NCBI GenBank assembly: GCA_019321725.1
Contig: CM033124.1
Span: 10,540,001 to 10,604,000, forward strand
Direction of reading: 5' to 3'
Length of the DNA stretch: 64,000 nucleotides
Source: Paulownia fortunei
Lineage: Eukaryota; Streptophyta; Magnoliopsida; Lamiales; Paulowniaceae
Part shown: positions 1 to 11,953 of the stretch, piece by piece
Layout: every line of letters starts with the position of its first letter
Position numbering within the stretch: the stretch's first letter is position 1
Program-made: the position numbers and the translations under genes
Notes under the pieces: model-generated
Told to the model about the DNA's origin: nothing
Database searches by the model: none
Seen by the model: the letters and a program-made list of their open reading frames with translations, nothing else

Positions 1-228
1 GATACAAGCTACATCACTAATCTCAATAATATCTTGCAATCTTTCTATTTGTTTTGGAATTCTACTAAGCATACTATATTTTTTCAAAATTGTTGTACGC
101 AATACACATGATCGTAGACGTTTATGACTATTATAATGTTCCAAAAATAGAGTGATAAATGTTACAGATGAAGACATGATCTCTTGTATTGTGAACAAAA
201 TCTCATCGTTACTGGGGGAATGATCCAT
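1..228 (-). pseudogene. PIF/Harbinger-type transposase-derived (ALP1-like) N-terminal fragment, truncated by window edge
   Basis: An open frame of 76 codons reads leftward from an ATG at 226-228 and is still open at base 1. The start reads MDHSPSNDEILFTIQEI. It continues with LFLEHYNSHKRLRSCVLR and ends with IERLQDIIEISDVACI at the edge. The pattern of a short acidic start, an LFLxxYxxHKR block and a helix before the nuclease domain resembles the N-terminus of plant PIF/Harbinger-derived nuclease proteins (ALP1-like). Those act as DDE transposases or as domesticated chromatin proteins. The catalytic part would lie outside the window, so whether it is intact cannot be judged. It could also be another plant protein with a similar helical N-terminus. 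The family assignment comes from remembered resemblance only. Confidence 0.45.
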
Positions 229-2176
229 CATAAGGCAAAAATCAGTTAATTATTAAAGATATCACAATAATCATTATTATGAATAACTCAAAACATACAA
301 ATATATCATATAAATATATTTTATCACACACTACTTCAAAATATTAATCTAATACAATGATAGAACATAAATCAAATATGGAAGATAAATGTTCAAATAA
401 TCTAAAAACTAGTCTGTCAATTAAAATACGAACACTTCACACTTATTAAGATTTTGAACAGTAGTAAGTAAAACCAGACAAGAAATATGAGTCCAAATTA
501 AAGAAACGATGCTAGAAAAAGCTTTTTTTAATCTAGAAGATTGAAATATCAAATGGAATACCATTTCAAAATCAGTTACAAACCATTTAATTTCAACACA
601 TAGTCACGGATTAGGGTTAGAGGTTTCATCTAATTTATTTTTGCAAGGAAATATACAACTACAAACTATGAAGCTTAACACTAAAAAGATGGTTATGTCA
701 AATTATCTATAATTTTTAGGGTTGGATTTTGACTTACTTTCATATGAAAGGGAGCTTCAAGATTGAACAATGACAGCCAAATGGAAGAAAGCGACCTCCA
801 CTACGTAGACAAGCACTAGCACCGATGTCAGTACAACAAAGTAGCTACAACCACAATTACTGGAGCAGCTACAGCAAGGGTATCTCGACGGCCATGGGTA
901 ACTCTTTTCTAGATTCTAAGGTAAATAAGAAAACAAGTTCTCAGTAGGGTTTCTAAATACAAAAGAATGGGGGCATTTAATGTAATTTCACATTCAACTT
1001 TTAGGATAAAATGGACATTGTGCATCATTATTTTGGTATTAGGCTGGGTAGGATTATCAGATCCCACCTTTTGGTTGGGATTACAATCCAGCCCAAATTT
1101 CAAAATAGCAACGGGCCATTAGATATCAAATAGGTCGGGTCACCTGAAGTACACAATAGACCAGGTTGGATAAATTTATCAATATGGGCTTATTTGAGAA
1201 ACTGAACTAGGCCTCAAAGTTTAAGTCCAACCCTTGGTTGGTTAGGGTTGGGCTGCACGTGTCCATAGACATATTGTTTTCTTTTCTAGAACCAAAAGAA
1301 TGTCAATTTTTTTGTACGACAATTAACAATATATACAATGACTAATCTATTACTTCCAAAATAGTTATTCTAAACGAAAATCAAACTTGAATGAGAAATT
1401 TGACAATGATATAAATTTTTGAAGTTTGAGAATTTGAATTTGGATTTGAAAAATAATGTTGTTAAAAAAAGTTTTACATTAATAGAAATAATAACATAAT
1501 TATTAATCATCATTATATATTACATAGGAAATAAATTACAATTGCAACTTTGTATGTAAAAAATAAATAGGTACCTTAAATAATTCATTAATATTTATAT
1601 TTCTTAAGTGCATAAGGTTTGTCTAAATTTGTAGGACTTGGATCATAATTCGATTGAGTTGTGCATCATTGTATTAGATCATTTATATTCACATATTTAT
1701 ACTCCAATTCACAATTTCATATTCGGATCCTTAAAATTTGATAAAAAATTATCCAAGTAAAAATTAATTTGAGACTAAAATCTTGTTCTTTAACTTATAT
1801 AAATGACTATTACCTTTTTCACTGAGAAAAGGCTAATAAAATTTAAAGATTTCTTAATTTAAGTTTTAGATAAATCGTCGAAAACCCCCCTCTAACCATA
1901 AAAAGTGAGTAAAGATGGGATTACACAAAACTGATAAATGGAGTTTGCATAGTTCTAATATGAAAAAGTTTCATACAATAAACCCAATACTGATGCTAAG
2001 GATCTGGTGGTTCAAAATCAAGCTTTGTAAAGGTCAACACATTTGGGACCATACACAAAATCAAGCAAATACTAAAGGGAAAGAAATTGTATTGACCTTT
2101 AGAATTTGTCAATTCTCTACATGAACCCAAGCAAACATTTACGATGAACAACAATTGTTGAACATGTAAAAACATA
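229..2176. other. AT-rich intergenic DNA, no gene recognised
   Basis: Short frames on both strands have no recognisable protein features. The stretch 750-910 is somewhat GC-richer and could be a leader of the leftward Harbinger-like frame, but no splice structure was established. Confidence 0.5.
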
Positions 2177-2632
2177 TCAAACAGGAGCAAACGACTCAAT
2201 GAACTGGAAAGCATCATGGTGTCCAAACTGCAATGGACCCCCTCTGAAAAATTTATGCCCTCTGTAAAATTTATGCGCTCTCAAGTTAAGTAGCTCCTCA
2301 AAACTCCCATCATGAAACCTATAAGCCATACTCCTGCCCGGAACATAAAACACCAAACTAGACTCTTCTTCTCTCTCTCCTCTAATAATACCCATCAAGC
2401 TAATTTTAGCACAAGTCATTGCACCACATGTGGCAATAATCGGATCAAAGTTAACACTATACTTAACAAACCAATCCCTACCATTTTTTGGTATCTCAAA
2501 CACCAATAAAGAACTCATAACATCCTTATGAACAATGCAATGCATATGACCACTTGATTCCATGAGGTAGATCTTGGCCTTTCTTGGCAAAATATTATAA
2601 TTAAATAAAATATTTTTTAAAATACCATGCAA
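2177..2632 (-). pseudogene. F-box protein C-terminal fragment (At5g07610-like F-box-associated domain)
   Basis: A 151-codon frame reads like the C-terminal F-box-associated region of plant F-box proteins of the At5g07610-like group. Visible landmarks are YLMESSGHMHCI, then FEIPKNGRDWFVKYSVNF, RGEREEESSLVFYVPG, YRFHDGSFEELLNL and the terminal FGHHDAFQFIESFAPV. In the family this region follows an N-terminal F-box and helps SCF ubiquitin ligases choose substrates. No F-box or first half is found upstream. That side is occupied by the repeat block from 2690, and the apparent start methionine is probably just an internal codon. Full-length relatives are roughly 350-400 residues, so this is a 5'-truncated copy and probably non-functional. 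Confidence 0.65.
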
Positions 2633-2689
2633 TGTAAAGGTGTTTAGTTTTTATGGTAAATAAATTCACAATAATGCTCTCATGATTTT

Positions 2690-3330
2690 TTTTTATTTTT
2701 TTTATATATAGCGAAAACATATGGCTGCCTAAGGCTTTCGACTAAAAATGTTTGGTTGTCTAACGCTTTCAGTCGGAATATATATTATTTTTTTTCAAAA
2801 ATTGAGGGCATTAGTACGCGTAACGCCTTCAATTTTTTTTTTATTTTTTTAAATTTCTATTTGAATTTTGAATTTGGCCAAGATCTGTAACATTTTTAGA
2901 ACGAAAGAATTTTTTCAACTTTTCAATACCAAAAAAAATGAAAGGAAAGCCTTTAGCTAGATAATACTTTCCATTTAATTCTAAGTTAACAGGTTAATTA
3001 ATTACGTTTTTGACTGTTTCAAAAACCTGAATTTGAAAAAAAGGCGTTATGGCGGCTAACGCTTTGAACTCAAAGCGTTAGCCACTATAACGCCTTTTTT
3101 TATTTTTTTTAAATTTATATATTACTGTAAGCGTCAATCAATTCAAAAGAATCTTTTCAAAGTTTCAGTTTTGAAAAAGATGAAAGGAAAGCGTTTTGCT
3201 AGATAATGCTTTCCTAATTCATCAGGCGAGTTAATATTTTTTTTCACCATTTTGAAAAGTTGCATTGAACCGAAGACGCTATGGAGGTTAACGCTTTGGT
3301 TTGCGTTAACCTCCATAATGCCTTCCTTTA
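2690..3330. repeat. Hairpin-rich repeat block, possible subterminal region of a DNA transposon
   Basis: The motif TAACGCTTT/AAAGCGTTA and the related AAGGCGTTAT/ATAACGCC recur many times in both orientations. Two near-perfect hairpins stand out. At about 3040-3100, GGCGTTATGGCGGCTAACGC is opposed to GCGTTAGCCACTATAACGCC. At about 3275-3327, TATGGAGGTTAACGC is opposed to GCGTTAACCTCCATAATGCC. A unit beginning with a TGAAAGGAAAGC motif and ending in one of these hairpins appears twice (about 2900-3095 and 3146-3325). Dense short inverted repeats of this type are typical of subterminal regions of CACTA or Mutator-like elements. No matching terminus was located, so the element type is inference. 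Confidence 0.5.
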
Positions 3331-4289
3331 TTTTTTTTAAAAGGTTTGTATATAGTTGTGAAGCGTCCATTAATTCAGGCTTCAATCAAATCAATTCAGG
3401 AGCATTTTTCACACGTGAATTTAAACGGGTCTTCAATTATTCAACCTGTATTCATTTCCTCACCTCACTCGAACCATTTATTTCTTTTTCTTCTTCTTCT
3501 TCCTTTTGCATTTATCCTCCTCATGTTTCTGCATTTCGTCTTCAACATTTCTTATACCTTTCTCCATTATCACTAACAAATAAAGAAGAAAAATATTATT
3601 CTCCCCCCTACCACCACTCCACTAACCAGTAACAACATTTTATGACAGCAGTGGCGTGACGGTGACAGCGAGGCGACGATGTGACGGAGACAGTGAAGCG
3701 GTGACGACGACAGTGGCGACCGAATTCGAAAAGTAATTATTATTGTGTTAGTATTATCATTTTTATTTTATATTTTTTTTATTTATAGTACTCAGTCAAA
3801 TGGTTAATTGCTAGGTAGTTTAACTTACAATTTGAAAGCGGTGACGAAAAAGCCTTCACAGTAGCAATATCATAAAGTAAATTTCTCTTAAAAATATTAA
3901 TATTTATTATTTTTTTATTATTTTTGTTAGAATGTGATTATTTATTGCTTATGCTTATATTTATGTTATTTTGACAATGTGTACTATATTATGAAAATAG
4001 AATTTAAGTAATTAGTTCAATTTAAATTATCTATTTGAGTATGCATTGTATTTTGAAAATTGAGATACTAGAAATTATTTCGCTGTAGATTCAAATATTA
4101 TAGAGATAATAAGAATTTTTTTGTTCTCATTAATCCGTATTTTGTTTGACTTGATAAGATGTCACATCAACCATTTCTATTGTGACTAATCAAAACATCA
4201 ACAAAAAATAAAAAATTAATCTATATGTACATAAAAATAACATGTACGTTAAGGCTTTTCTGATAAAAAATATATATTGAAAATTTAAA
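3331..4289. other. Possible transposon leader and AT-rich spacer
   Basis: A pyrimidine-rich stretch (3480-3625) is followed by a GC-rich run of GTGACGGTGACAG-like triplets (3650-3720). That arrangement resembles the untranslated leader that follows subterminal repeats in plant CACTA elements. The remainder is AT-rich with no coding signal seen. Confidence 0.3.
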
Positions 4290-5200
4290 TTCATTATGAA
4301 ATATAATATTTTAATTAAATATTAATAATTATAAATAGTGACTAAAATAAGAAATTAGCATTTGAAATTTAATTAAAAATGAAATAAATTAAAATAAATA
4401 AAACTTATTATTAATATAAAAAAGGATAAATATAATATTTATATATGAATATATAGGTAATAAATATGTTTATTAAATTAATTTAAAAAAGTTAATTATT
4501 CTAAAGTCACCATTTCAAATATAATAATTATAAATAGTGACTAAAATAAGAAATTGGGATTTGAAATTTAATATAAAATAAAATAATTAAAAAATAGATA
4601 AATATAATTTACTATTAATATAAATATAATATTTATATATGAAAATATAGTTAATAAATATGTTTATTAAATTAATTTATAAAAGTTAATTATTTTAAAA
4701 TCACCATTAGAAATTTAATAATTATAAATAGTGACTAAAATAAGAAATTGAGATTTTAAATTTAATTAAAAATGAAATAAATTAATATGAAAATAAATTT
4801 AATAAATATGTTTATCAAATTAATTTAAAAATTTAATTATTTTAAAATCACCATTACAAATTTAATAATGATAAATAGTGACTAAAATAAGAAATTGGGA
4901 TTTGAAATTTAATTAAAATGAAATAAATTAACAAAATAAATAAATTTAGTTTATTATTAATATAACAATATATAAATATAGTATTTTTATATGAAAATAT
5001 AGTTAATAACTATGTTTATTAAATTAATATAAAAAAATAATTATTTTAAAATCACCATTATGAATATAATAATTATAAATAGTGACTAAAATAAGAAATT
5101 GGGATTTGAAATTTAATTAAAAATGAAATAAATTAAGAAAATAAATAAATAAATTTTATTATTAATTTTAAAAATAGATAAATATAATATATTATTAATG
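4290..5200. repeat. Five-copy AT-rich tandem repeat, unit about 150-200 bp
   Basis: The core AAATAGTGACTAAAATAAG starts at 4333, 4532, 4726, 4873 and 5077, giving spacings of 199, 194, 147 and 204. Each copy continues with a TTTGAAATTTAATT-like segment and ends with a TTAATTATT..TCACCATT segment. The third unit is shorter, consistent with an internal deletion. The array lies directly upstream of the copia remnant and is not part of its coding region. Confidence 0.85.
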
Positions 5201-5368
5201 TTAATATTAAAATAACATAATTTTAATATTTTGATATTAAAGTAATATCATTCAATTATTGTTTACTGATGAATAATAGTATTTATTTTTTGAAGATATG
5301 ACACCTCAAAGAAAAATTACAATTATAGTGTATGCAGTAGGTCAAGTGTCACAAGATTCCCATTAAAA

Positions 5369-8199
5369 GTGTATGTTAAATTTTCACAAGTCTATATGCA
5401 ACGGATAAAAGAATCAATTATGGAGATAACCGACGATTGTAGTCTAGAGTTTTTTTTGGATTCATATGCTGAAATTGATAATATAAATATTTTTGTTCAG
5501 AAAGAACAAAATCACCATAGTGTTGCCCCTCTAGAGATGATGAGTCAGGAATAGGGCTCGTATATATCCCTTTTAGCCCAAGACAGTGTAGAGGAGTGCG
5601 AAACTATTAAAAAGTGCAATGCCATCTTGCAAGAGAAGCCACCTCAAGTACTTACCAATTTAGGGAATTTCAGGCCACCCGAGAACTACTATGATGCGTA
5701 GGATTGTAGAACATACTAGAGGACATTCATTAAAAGGCACAAATATATTGATGTCCAAGGATTATTTCTACGAATCATGTTCACAGGGAAAGCTCATTAC
5801 TAGACCTTCCACAAAAAAGGTTCGTTATGAATCACCATCATTTGTACAACGTATTCATGGTGATATTTGTGGACCAATAAATCCTGCAAGTGGACCATTC
5901 AGATATTTCATGGTCACAGTGGATGCATCCTATAGATGGTCCCATGTGTGCTTATTGTCTATACGCAACATTGCTTTTGCATGTTTATTAGCACAAATTA
6001 TTAAACTGCAAGCATATTTTCCTGATTATCCCATCAAAAATATAAAAATGAATAATGTTGAAAAATTTACATCAAAGAGGTTTGATGAGTATTGGGTAGC
6101 ACTAGGAATTAATGTTGAGCACCTAGTGGCACACGCTTACACTCAGAATGGATTGGTAGAATCCCTGATTAAACGAGTTCAGATCATTGCTTGTACTTTA
6201 TTGATGAGATCTAAACTCACTAGTGTAGCATAGGGTCATGCAGTATTGCATGCATCATCATTAATTAGATTGCGCCCCACTGCTTATCATATGTACTTCC
6301 TGATGCAGTTGACTCTGGGTTTTGAGCCGGATATTTCACACCTACGCACATTTGATTGCGCTGTACAGATGCCAATTCCACCTCCTCAAAGGACAAAAAT
6401 GGGTCTTCAATGTCGACCTAGCATATACGTTGGGTTTGATTCACCGTCAATTATTCAATATCTGGAACCAATGACGGGTGACTTATTTACTGCTTGGTTT
6501 GCAGACTGTCATTTTGAGAAACAATATTTCCATCAATCGGTAAGGATATGGTTATTATTGTTAGTGATAAACCAAAATCAGTTGAGATTTTATTTTAAAA
6601 TGAACAAAACCTATCCCATTTAGACCCACATACCTCTGAATGTGAAAATGAGGTAAATAGAATCATCTATTTACAGAACATTGCTAATAGACTTCTTGAC
6701 GCATTTAATGATGCCAGTAACATTACGAAGTCTCATATTCCAGCTGCGAATGCTCTAGCTAGGATCGTTGTTCCTGATGAACATACAATAATGGATGATG
6801 ATGTCCCACAACAAAAATGAGGTAGACCCATTGGATCAAAGGACACTGTTCCTCCTAAACAAAATGGGGGCATTAATGAATCCACTAATCAAACGGGTCA
6901 TAGTGAGCATGCTCTAGATGAATTTGTAGAGCCTAATGCTTTATAAAAGATAGTTATAAAAATCCCTTAAGCTATTGTAATGAAATATAGGATCGGAATA
7001 AGATAATCACTGATGATATTTTTGCATTCTTGGTTGCTCATGAAATTATAAATGATGATTACGATAGTGAACCACGTTCCATAATAGAATGCCATTGGAG
7101 ATATGATTGGTCGAGGTGAGAGAAAATAATAAAATCTGAATTAGCTTCCCTGGAGAAACATAATGTATTTGGGCCAATTGCTCGAACCCCAGACAATGTA
7201 AAGCCCGTTGGATATAAGTGGGGTGTAGAACCCAGACAATCTAAATACCTAAAGAAAGAGTTTGAGGTTAAAGATCTTGGAAAAACCAAACTCTGTCTTG
7301 GTCTTGAGCTAGAGCATAGAAATAATGGAATACTTATCCATCAGTCAACTTATACCAAAAGATTGCTCAGACGATTTAACATGGATAAAGCTCATTCCTT
7401 GAGTACCCCTATTGTCGTGCGCAATTTGGACCCCTAGAAAGATCCGTTCCAACCTAAGGAACCTGATGAGGAGATACTTGGCCCTAAAGTGCCATATCTC
7501 AATGCTATTGGAGCATTGATGTATTTAGCATAGTGCACTAGACCAGATATCACTTTTGCAGTAAATGTACTTGCTTGATATAGTTCTGAGCCGACCCAGA
7601 GATATTGGAATAGTGTTAGACATATTTTTCGTTATCTCCGTAGTACTACAAATTTGGGGTTATTTTATTCAAAAGAAGCAACCAACCCAGGGTTAGTTGG
7701 CTATGCTGATGCGGGATACAGATTTGACCCGCACAAAGCTAGCTCACAAATCGGTTATTTATTTTGCAATAATGGTACAGCCATATCATGGCGATCTACT
7801 AAACAGACAGTAGTAGCTACATCTTCCAACCACTCAGAAATAATTGCTATTTATTAAGCCGATAGAGAGTATATTTAGTTAAGAACAGTTATAACACATA
7901 TACTAAATGGTTGTCAATTAAAACCAGTTACAGACACCCCCACTATTATTTATGAGGATAATGCAGCTTGCATAGTGCAAGTGAGGGGTGGATACATAAG
8001 AGGTGATAGGACCAAGCACATTTTACCAAAGTTTTTCCATACACATGAGCTTAAAAAAAATGGAGAGATAGATATTTAGTAGATTCGATCTTGTCACAAT
8101 CTTGCTTATTTGTTTACAAAATTCTTGCCAACATCAACATTTGAAAAATTGGTATATGACATAGGTATGAGAAAAGTTAATATAAAGCAAGATTGCTAA
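5369..8199 (+). pseudogene. Copia gag-pol polyprotein remnant
   Basis: Frame 5691-6233 carries the GAG-pre-integrase/integrase core. Readable pieces are VQRIHGDICGPI, YFMVTVDASYRWSHVCLLS and HAYTQNGLVESLIKR, the last corresponding to the usual H-x-QNG-x-AE motif with E kept as VES. Frame 6246-6540 continues the integrase C-terminal part (LRTFDCAVQMPI, YVGFDSPSIIQYLEP). From 7140 the reading enters reverse transcriptase at KPVGYKWG. It then jumps directly to YLKKEFEVKDLGKTKLCLG, which normally lies after the YVDD active site. RNase H follows (GYADAGYRFDPHKASSQIGY, YEDNAACI, DRTKHI). Stops interrupt every domain, for example TAG in place of a conserved tryptophan at about 7531. The family assignment is firm; exact boundaries are approximate. 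Confidence 0.8.
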
Positions 8200-8479
8200 C
8201 CCAACTCAAGAGGCATTGCTCATTTCAAGGGGAGCAAAAATATATGGTGCGTTGTACTTTTTTTCCTTCTGTTTGATTTTTATCTCATTGGGTTTTTTCA
8301 GCTTAAGGTTTTTAACGAGACAGATTATGGATATGACTTGGATTTGAGTTATGCACTATTTTTTCCTTTTGACCGATTTTTTTTAACTGGATTTTTCCGG
8401 CTTAAGATTTTTAACGAGACATTTATACTCATCCAATTTACAACAATTTCAATAATGCTACGTCCAAGGGGGAGTATTA

Positions 8480-8915
8480 TGACATATGTCCAACATAGGT
8501 GGACTTTAGCATGCTCTCCACGTGCTATGTATGTGTGTCCTCCAAGTGTCGTGTGTGTGATTCTATTTAGATGCCAAGTGGCATGAATATGGATATGCTA
8601 GATTGGTGACAAATGTTATGATATTTGTTATAAATTATTGGCAATTATGCATAAATTTTGTAAGAAAAAAAAATATAGAAAATATGTAGTTATATCCGAC
8701 AATCCAAAAATACAATGATATATTAGTGTATTTTTGTTATCCTTTCTCATAGTCAAGTTGTATTAAATAGAGATTATTTGTAAGAACTATGTAGTTTTCT
8801 GGTTATTATTTTTAATTCTTTTGTGCCTTCAATTTGAAATATTGATGTGTCTTTTTCATTTTTCATTTTTACTTTTTCATTTTAATTTTTTAATATTTTA
8901 AATTATTCTCCCAAC
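8480..8915 (+). repeat. Putative 3' LTR of the copia remnant
   Basis: It starts TGACATATGTCC directly after the polypurine tract AAGGGGGAGTATTA and could end at CTCCCAACA, giving TG..CA ends. No second copy exists in the window to confirm the borders. Just upstream, two imperfect copies of a block ending CGGCTTAAGATTTTTAACGA or similar (8280-8320, 8395-8420) are the usual post-pol spacer of such elements. Confidence 0.45.
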
Positions 8916-9581
8916 ACAACCACTTATTATTACCATCACCACTACTGTTATAAGTATTTTGCTAAAGCGATTTTGATGGAAGACACCTATTGTTATTTCA
9001 ATTAAATAGAATATGTAAAGTGGAAATATCATAAAGAAAAAATACTAGAATATATCCATCACTAAAATAGGGGTTAATTGAGAAAAAAATGTTCTTTCTT
9101 CTGGATGATTCACGTATCAGATATTATCAACATAAAAGAAGTCACAATAAATCATATTGGGGAATAGATATATCTTAAAAGTATTACGATTGTGTGGAAA
9201 TCCTGAAGTTGTAAGATTAGAAAATCATTTATATGGATTATGATTTCATATAATTGATTAAATTTACTTACAAGTGCTACTACTGCTACTTATAAACACA
9301 CTACCCTCCGCTACCAATCTTAACGCCTCAAATCTGCCACAATGCTATAATCATAAAACATACCATTTCTTTCTTCTTTCTTTTGTAAGCTGCTGCTGTT
9401 GCGGCCACCACCAACTCCTTTTGATTTAAGTATGATTAGAAAGCGATTTGTAATGGTTTAAAGGCATCACAAATAAAAGAGGAAAAAAAAAAACAATGAA
9501 CAAAAGGGAATTTAAAGGAAAAAAAAAAGTTTTCTAGGCTTATTAACTGATTTTTCTCAAAAAAATAAATAAATTACTTCG
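8916..9581. other. Intergenic, nothing recognised
   Basis: AT-rich DNA without coding or repeat signals that I could support. Confidence 0.5.
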
Positions 9582-9956
9582 ACTATGTTTGGTTATGTTT
9601 TTGGTGTTTTAAGAGAAGGTATTTTGAAAGTATGTGTTTTTAGAGAATGGAAATGATGTTTGTTTGTATTTAGGGAATAGACAATTTGAACTATATAAGT
9701 TTTGTTATGTAAGATTGTGTTGGTAAGTAGTGTCATATCAGTATATTTTTAATGTTATTGTATTTTTTAATGTAAATATATATATATATATATATATTTA
9801 TAATAATATAATAATTGAATAATGTAATGATTTGATATGTAAGTGAGCCCATTTTATTTTGAGGGAAGAATAAATTTATTTTGAGTAATGAAAAAAGAAA
9901 CATGATCTTGTTCTGGAAGAAAAAAAACACTCCCCTGAATCACAACCAAACATAGT
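9582..9956. mobile_element. MITE-like element with 12-13 bp terminal inverted repeats
   Basis: The left end reads ACTATGTTTGGTTATG and the right end CACAACCAAACATAGT. These are inverted copies with one mismatch over 16 bases. The interior (about 375 bp in total) is AT-rich, non-coding and contains a (TA)n run near 9777-9798. The TIR sequence resembles Harbinger/Tourist-type MITEs, but no clear target-site duplication is visible. Confidence 0.65.
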
Positions 9957-10265
9957 ATTCAAATTTGAAATAATTCTCTCTCGATCGCTTCTAAAAAATG
10001 TACAACATTTAAATATTCTCGTTTCTGACAAATGGTGATAATTATGAAGTTTTAATGTAATTTGGTTTGCTAAAATATTTAAGCAGACAATAACATAGTC
10101 TTAGCACGTGATTCAATTTATTTTAACCATTTGCAAGTAGGGATCATTTCTTGTTATCCTTTTTAGTGACGATGAAGTTATATTGGAATTAATTAGTTCT
10201 AATTAATTCTAATTTAATTAATTCAATGATTGATCCAAATGATTTTAGCAAAGATTTGTATACTG

Positions 10266-10690
10266 TATTAATATTTTAAAAATCGGACCGTTAGACCAAT
10301 TTAATCGCAAATCAATGGTCAATTCACTTTGTTTATATGCAAAAAATAAAAAATCCGATCAAAAAAATGGTCAAATCGGTCAAAAAAATTTCTCTTTTGT
10401 TTTTGCTTCTGTTTTTTTTTTTTTTAAGTTTAAACTTGATATTTGGTTATATATTTGTAGTTATTTGAATTTTAGGATTTGTTAAATGTGTGTTTTAGTT
10501 GATTATTTATCATTTTACTTAGTACATAATAAATAGTGTATTACATTATCATTTTATATAATATAATAAAACTATAGTCAATTTAATCAATGGTTGAACT
10601 GATCCGATTAATTGAACTACTGATCGATAAAAAAACAGATTTAATCATCGATTCAATTATGAAAAATACTATGCTATACATTAAATTGAT
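10266..10690. mobile_element. Possible MITE with long imperfect inverted repeats
   Basis: The left part (AATCGGACCGTTAGACC..TCAATGGTCAATTCAC) and the right part (AATTTAATCAATGGTTGAAC..GATCCGATTAATTGA) are imperfect inverted copies. The recurring 'question-of-CGGTT/AACCG' style ends are common in plant MITEs. Borders and superfamily are uncertain. Confidence 0.35.
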
Positions 10691-11453
10691 GTTTTGCTGG
10701 ATCTATGACCGGTTAAGATAAATTTGGTTAATGAATTTGTTTGTAAGGTACAAAGTTAAAAATCCTAGCTTCATTCCCGATTGTCTAGATATACATTTGA
10801 ATTATAAAAATACATTAATTTGCTTTGTTTGTCACATTTTTTTTTTCTCAAACCATGGAGTCCATTGCTTTTATATCAAATAATCCATTTTTATATCAAG
10901 ATTTCAATGGTTTTAATGAAAAAATATTGGACATTCAAAATATATTTTGGTGCATCATATAGCTTTCAAATATGGTAGGCTCACAATTTTCGTTATGTTG
11001 TAAATCTTATTATTTGTAAGGTGATGTCATATTTAATAAACTTATAATTAGCTAACTATAAATATTTGTTTTTATCTATACGATTTTAGGTTTGAGTGAT
11101 GTATTAATAGGAAGCAACTTATGGACAAAGGCTTGAATAAAGGCCCATTAGATTTATTGTCTAACAAAATTACACTTAGACCTACGGATTTTTTCTAAAA
11201 TAAGTAAAAGTTTGAAGTCGAATTCATTCGATTTGGATGCCCTTTTACAAAGCATTTATCTGATTGAACTATGAATCTTCCTAAATATTCTCTAAAGTAA
11301 TAAGGTCTATATTGTATATAAAATATATAGATTAAACACACTTTACTTCTTTCAATTACTACTGAACATATTTTATTTCCCTTACAATTGTAATATGTAC
11401 CAAATATTTTCATATTTATGTTTCAAGAAAAGCTCTAAAACTCTTGTAAATAA
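10691..11453. other. Intergenic, nothing recognised
   Basis: AT-rich sequence with only chance ORFs. Confidence 0.5.
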
Positions 11454-11953
11454 TTAATGTCGGACAAATGCAAATAAATAAAAACACAAAATATACAATA
11501 CTTTTTCAACACAGGAATCTTTTATATGAAATACTTTATTAAATACAACACCAGAATCATGCTTAGCAATTTTTGCACAAGTTGCTACAAATTCCTCGCC
11601 CCTCAAGACATTGAAAGGATCATTATTGAGAAGCATTACCTTAGCCGAAGCATCATAGGCAATTTACTTTTCTTTCTTTTGTGTTATTGCAAAAACTATG
11701 AACCCTTCTTCCATTGAAAGGTGTGCTTGTGCTAGACACGTGAAGAAGCTGAACTCAAGCTTTTTTCAACCAGATTGGTCATTTGGTTCCTTCTTCTAAC
11801 CCCGACACCGGTTGCTTCTATTGCCTTCTTTGCTATTTGAAAGAACTTATCACCAGCAGTTGTGCAATGTCTGACATTTGATTCTAATAATGCCTCCCTT
11901 GAATCTTGCTTGGCAAATGTTACAATGAATTCTATAACCTTCATTAGTAGCAT
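11454..11953 (-). pseudogene. Possible decayed plant protein fragments of unknown family
   Basis: Two neighbouring minus-strand frames, 11732-11953 (73 codons) and 11454-11636 (60 codons), share a pattern. The upstream one has EFIVTFAKQDSREALLES and the downstream one EFVATCAKIAKHDSG. This suggests related segments of one degraded gene or a small internal duplication. The region is less AT-rich than its flanks and has amphipathic helical character. I do not recognise the family, and a chance origin cannot be excluded. Confidence 0.25.

Larger units (their letters stand above)
5369..8915 (+). mobile_element. Degenerate Ty1/copia retrotransposon, 5'-truncated
   Basis: Recognisable copia pol order on the + strand is integrase, reverse transcriptase edge fragments, then RNase H. 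These are followed by purine tracts (CAAGGGGAG near 8226 and AAGGGGGAG at about 8466) and a putative 3' LTR. No matching 5' LTR or primer-binding site was found upstream, where the tandem array sits. Multiple in-frame stops and an internal deletion make it non-autonomous. Confidence 0.8.

Noticed and set aside
4290..5200. CRISPR-like array
   Set aside because: Units are long, AT-rich and similar across their full length with no unique spacers, in a plant nuclear context.
8338..8586. 82-codon ORF near the copia 3' end
   Set aside because: It crosses the polypurine tract and the putative 3' LTR; a chance frame.
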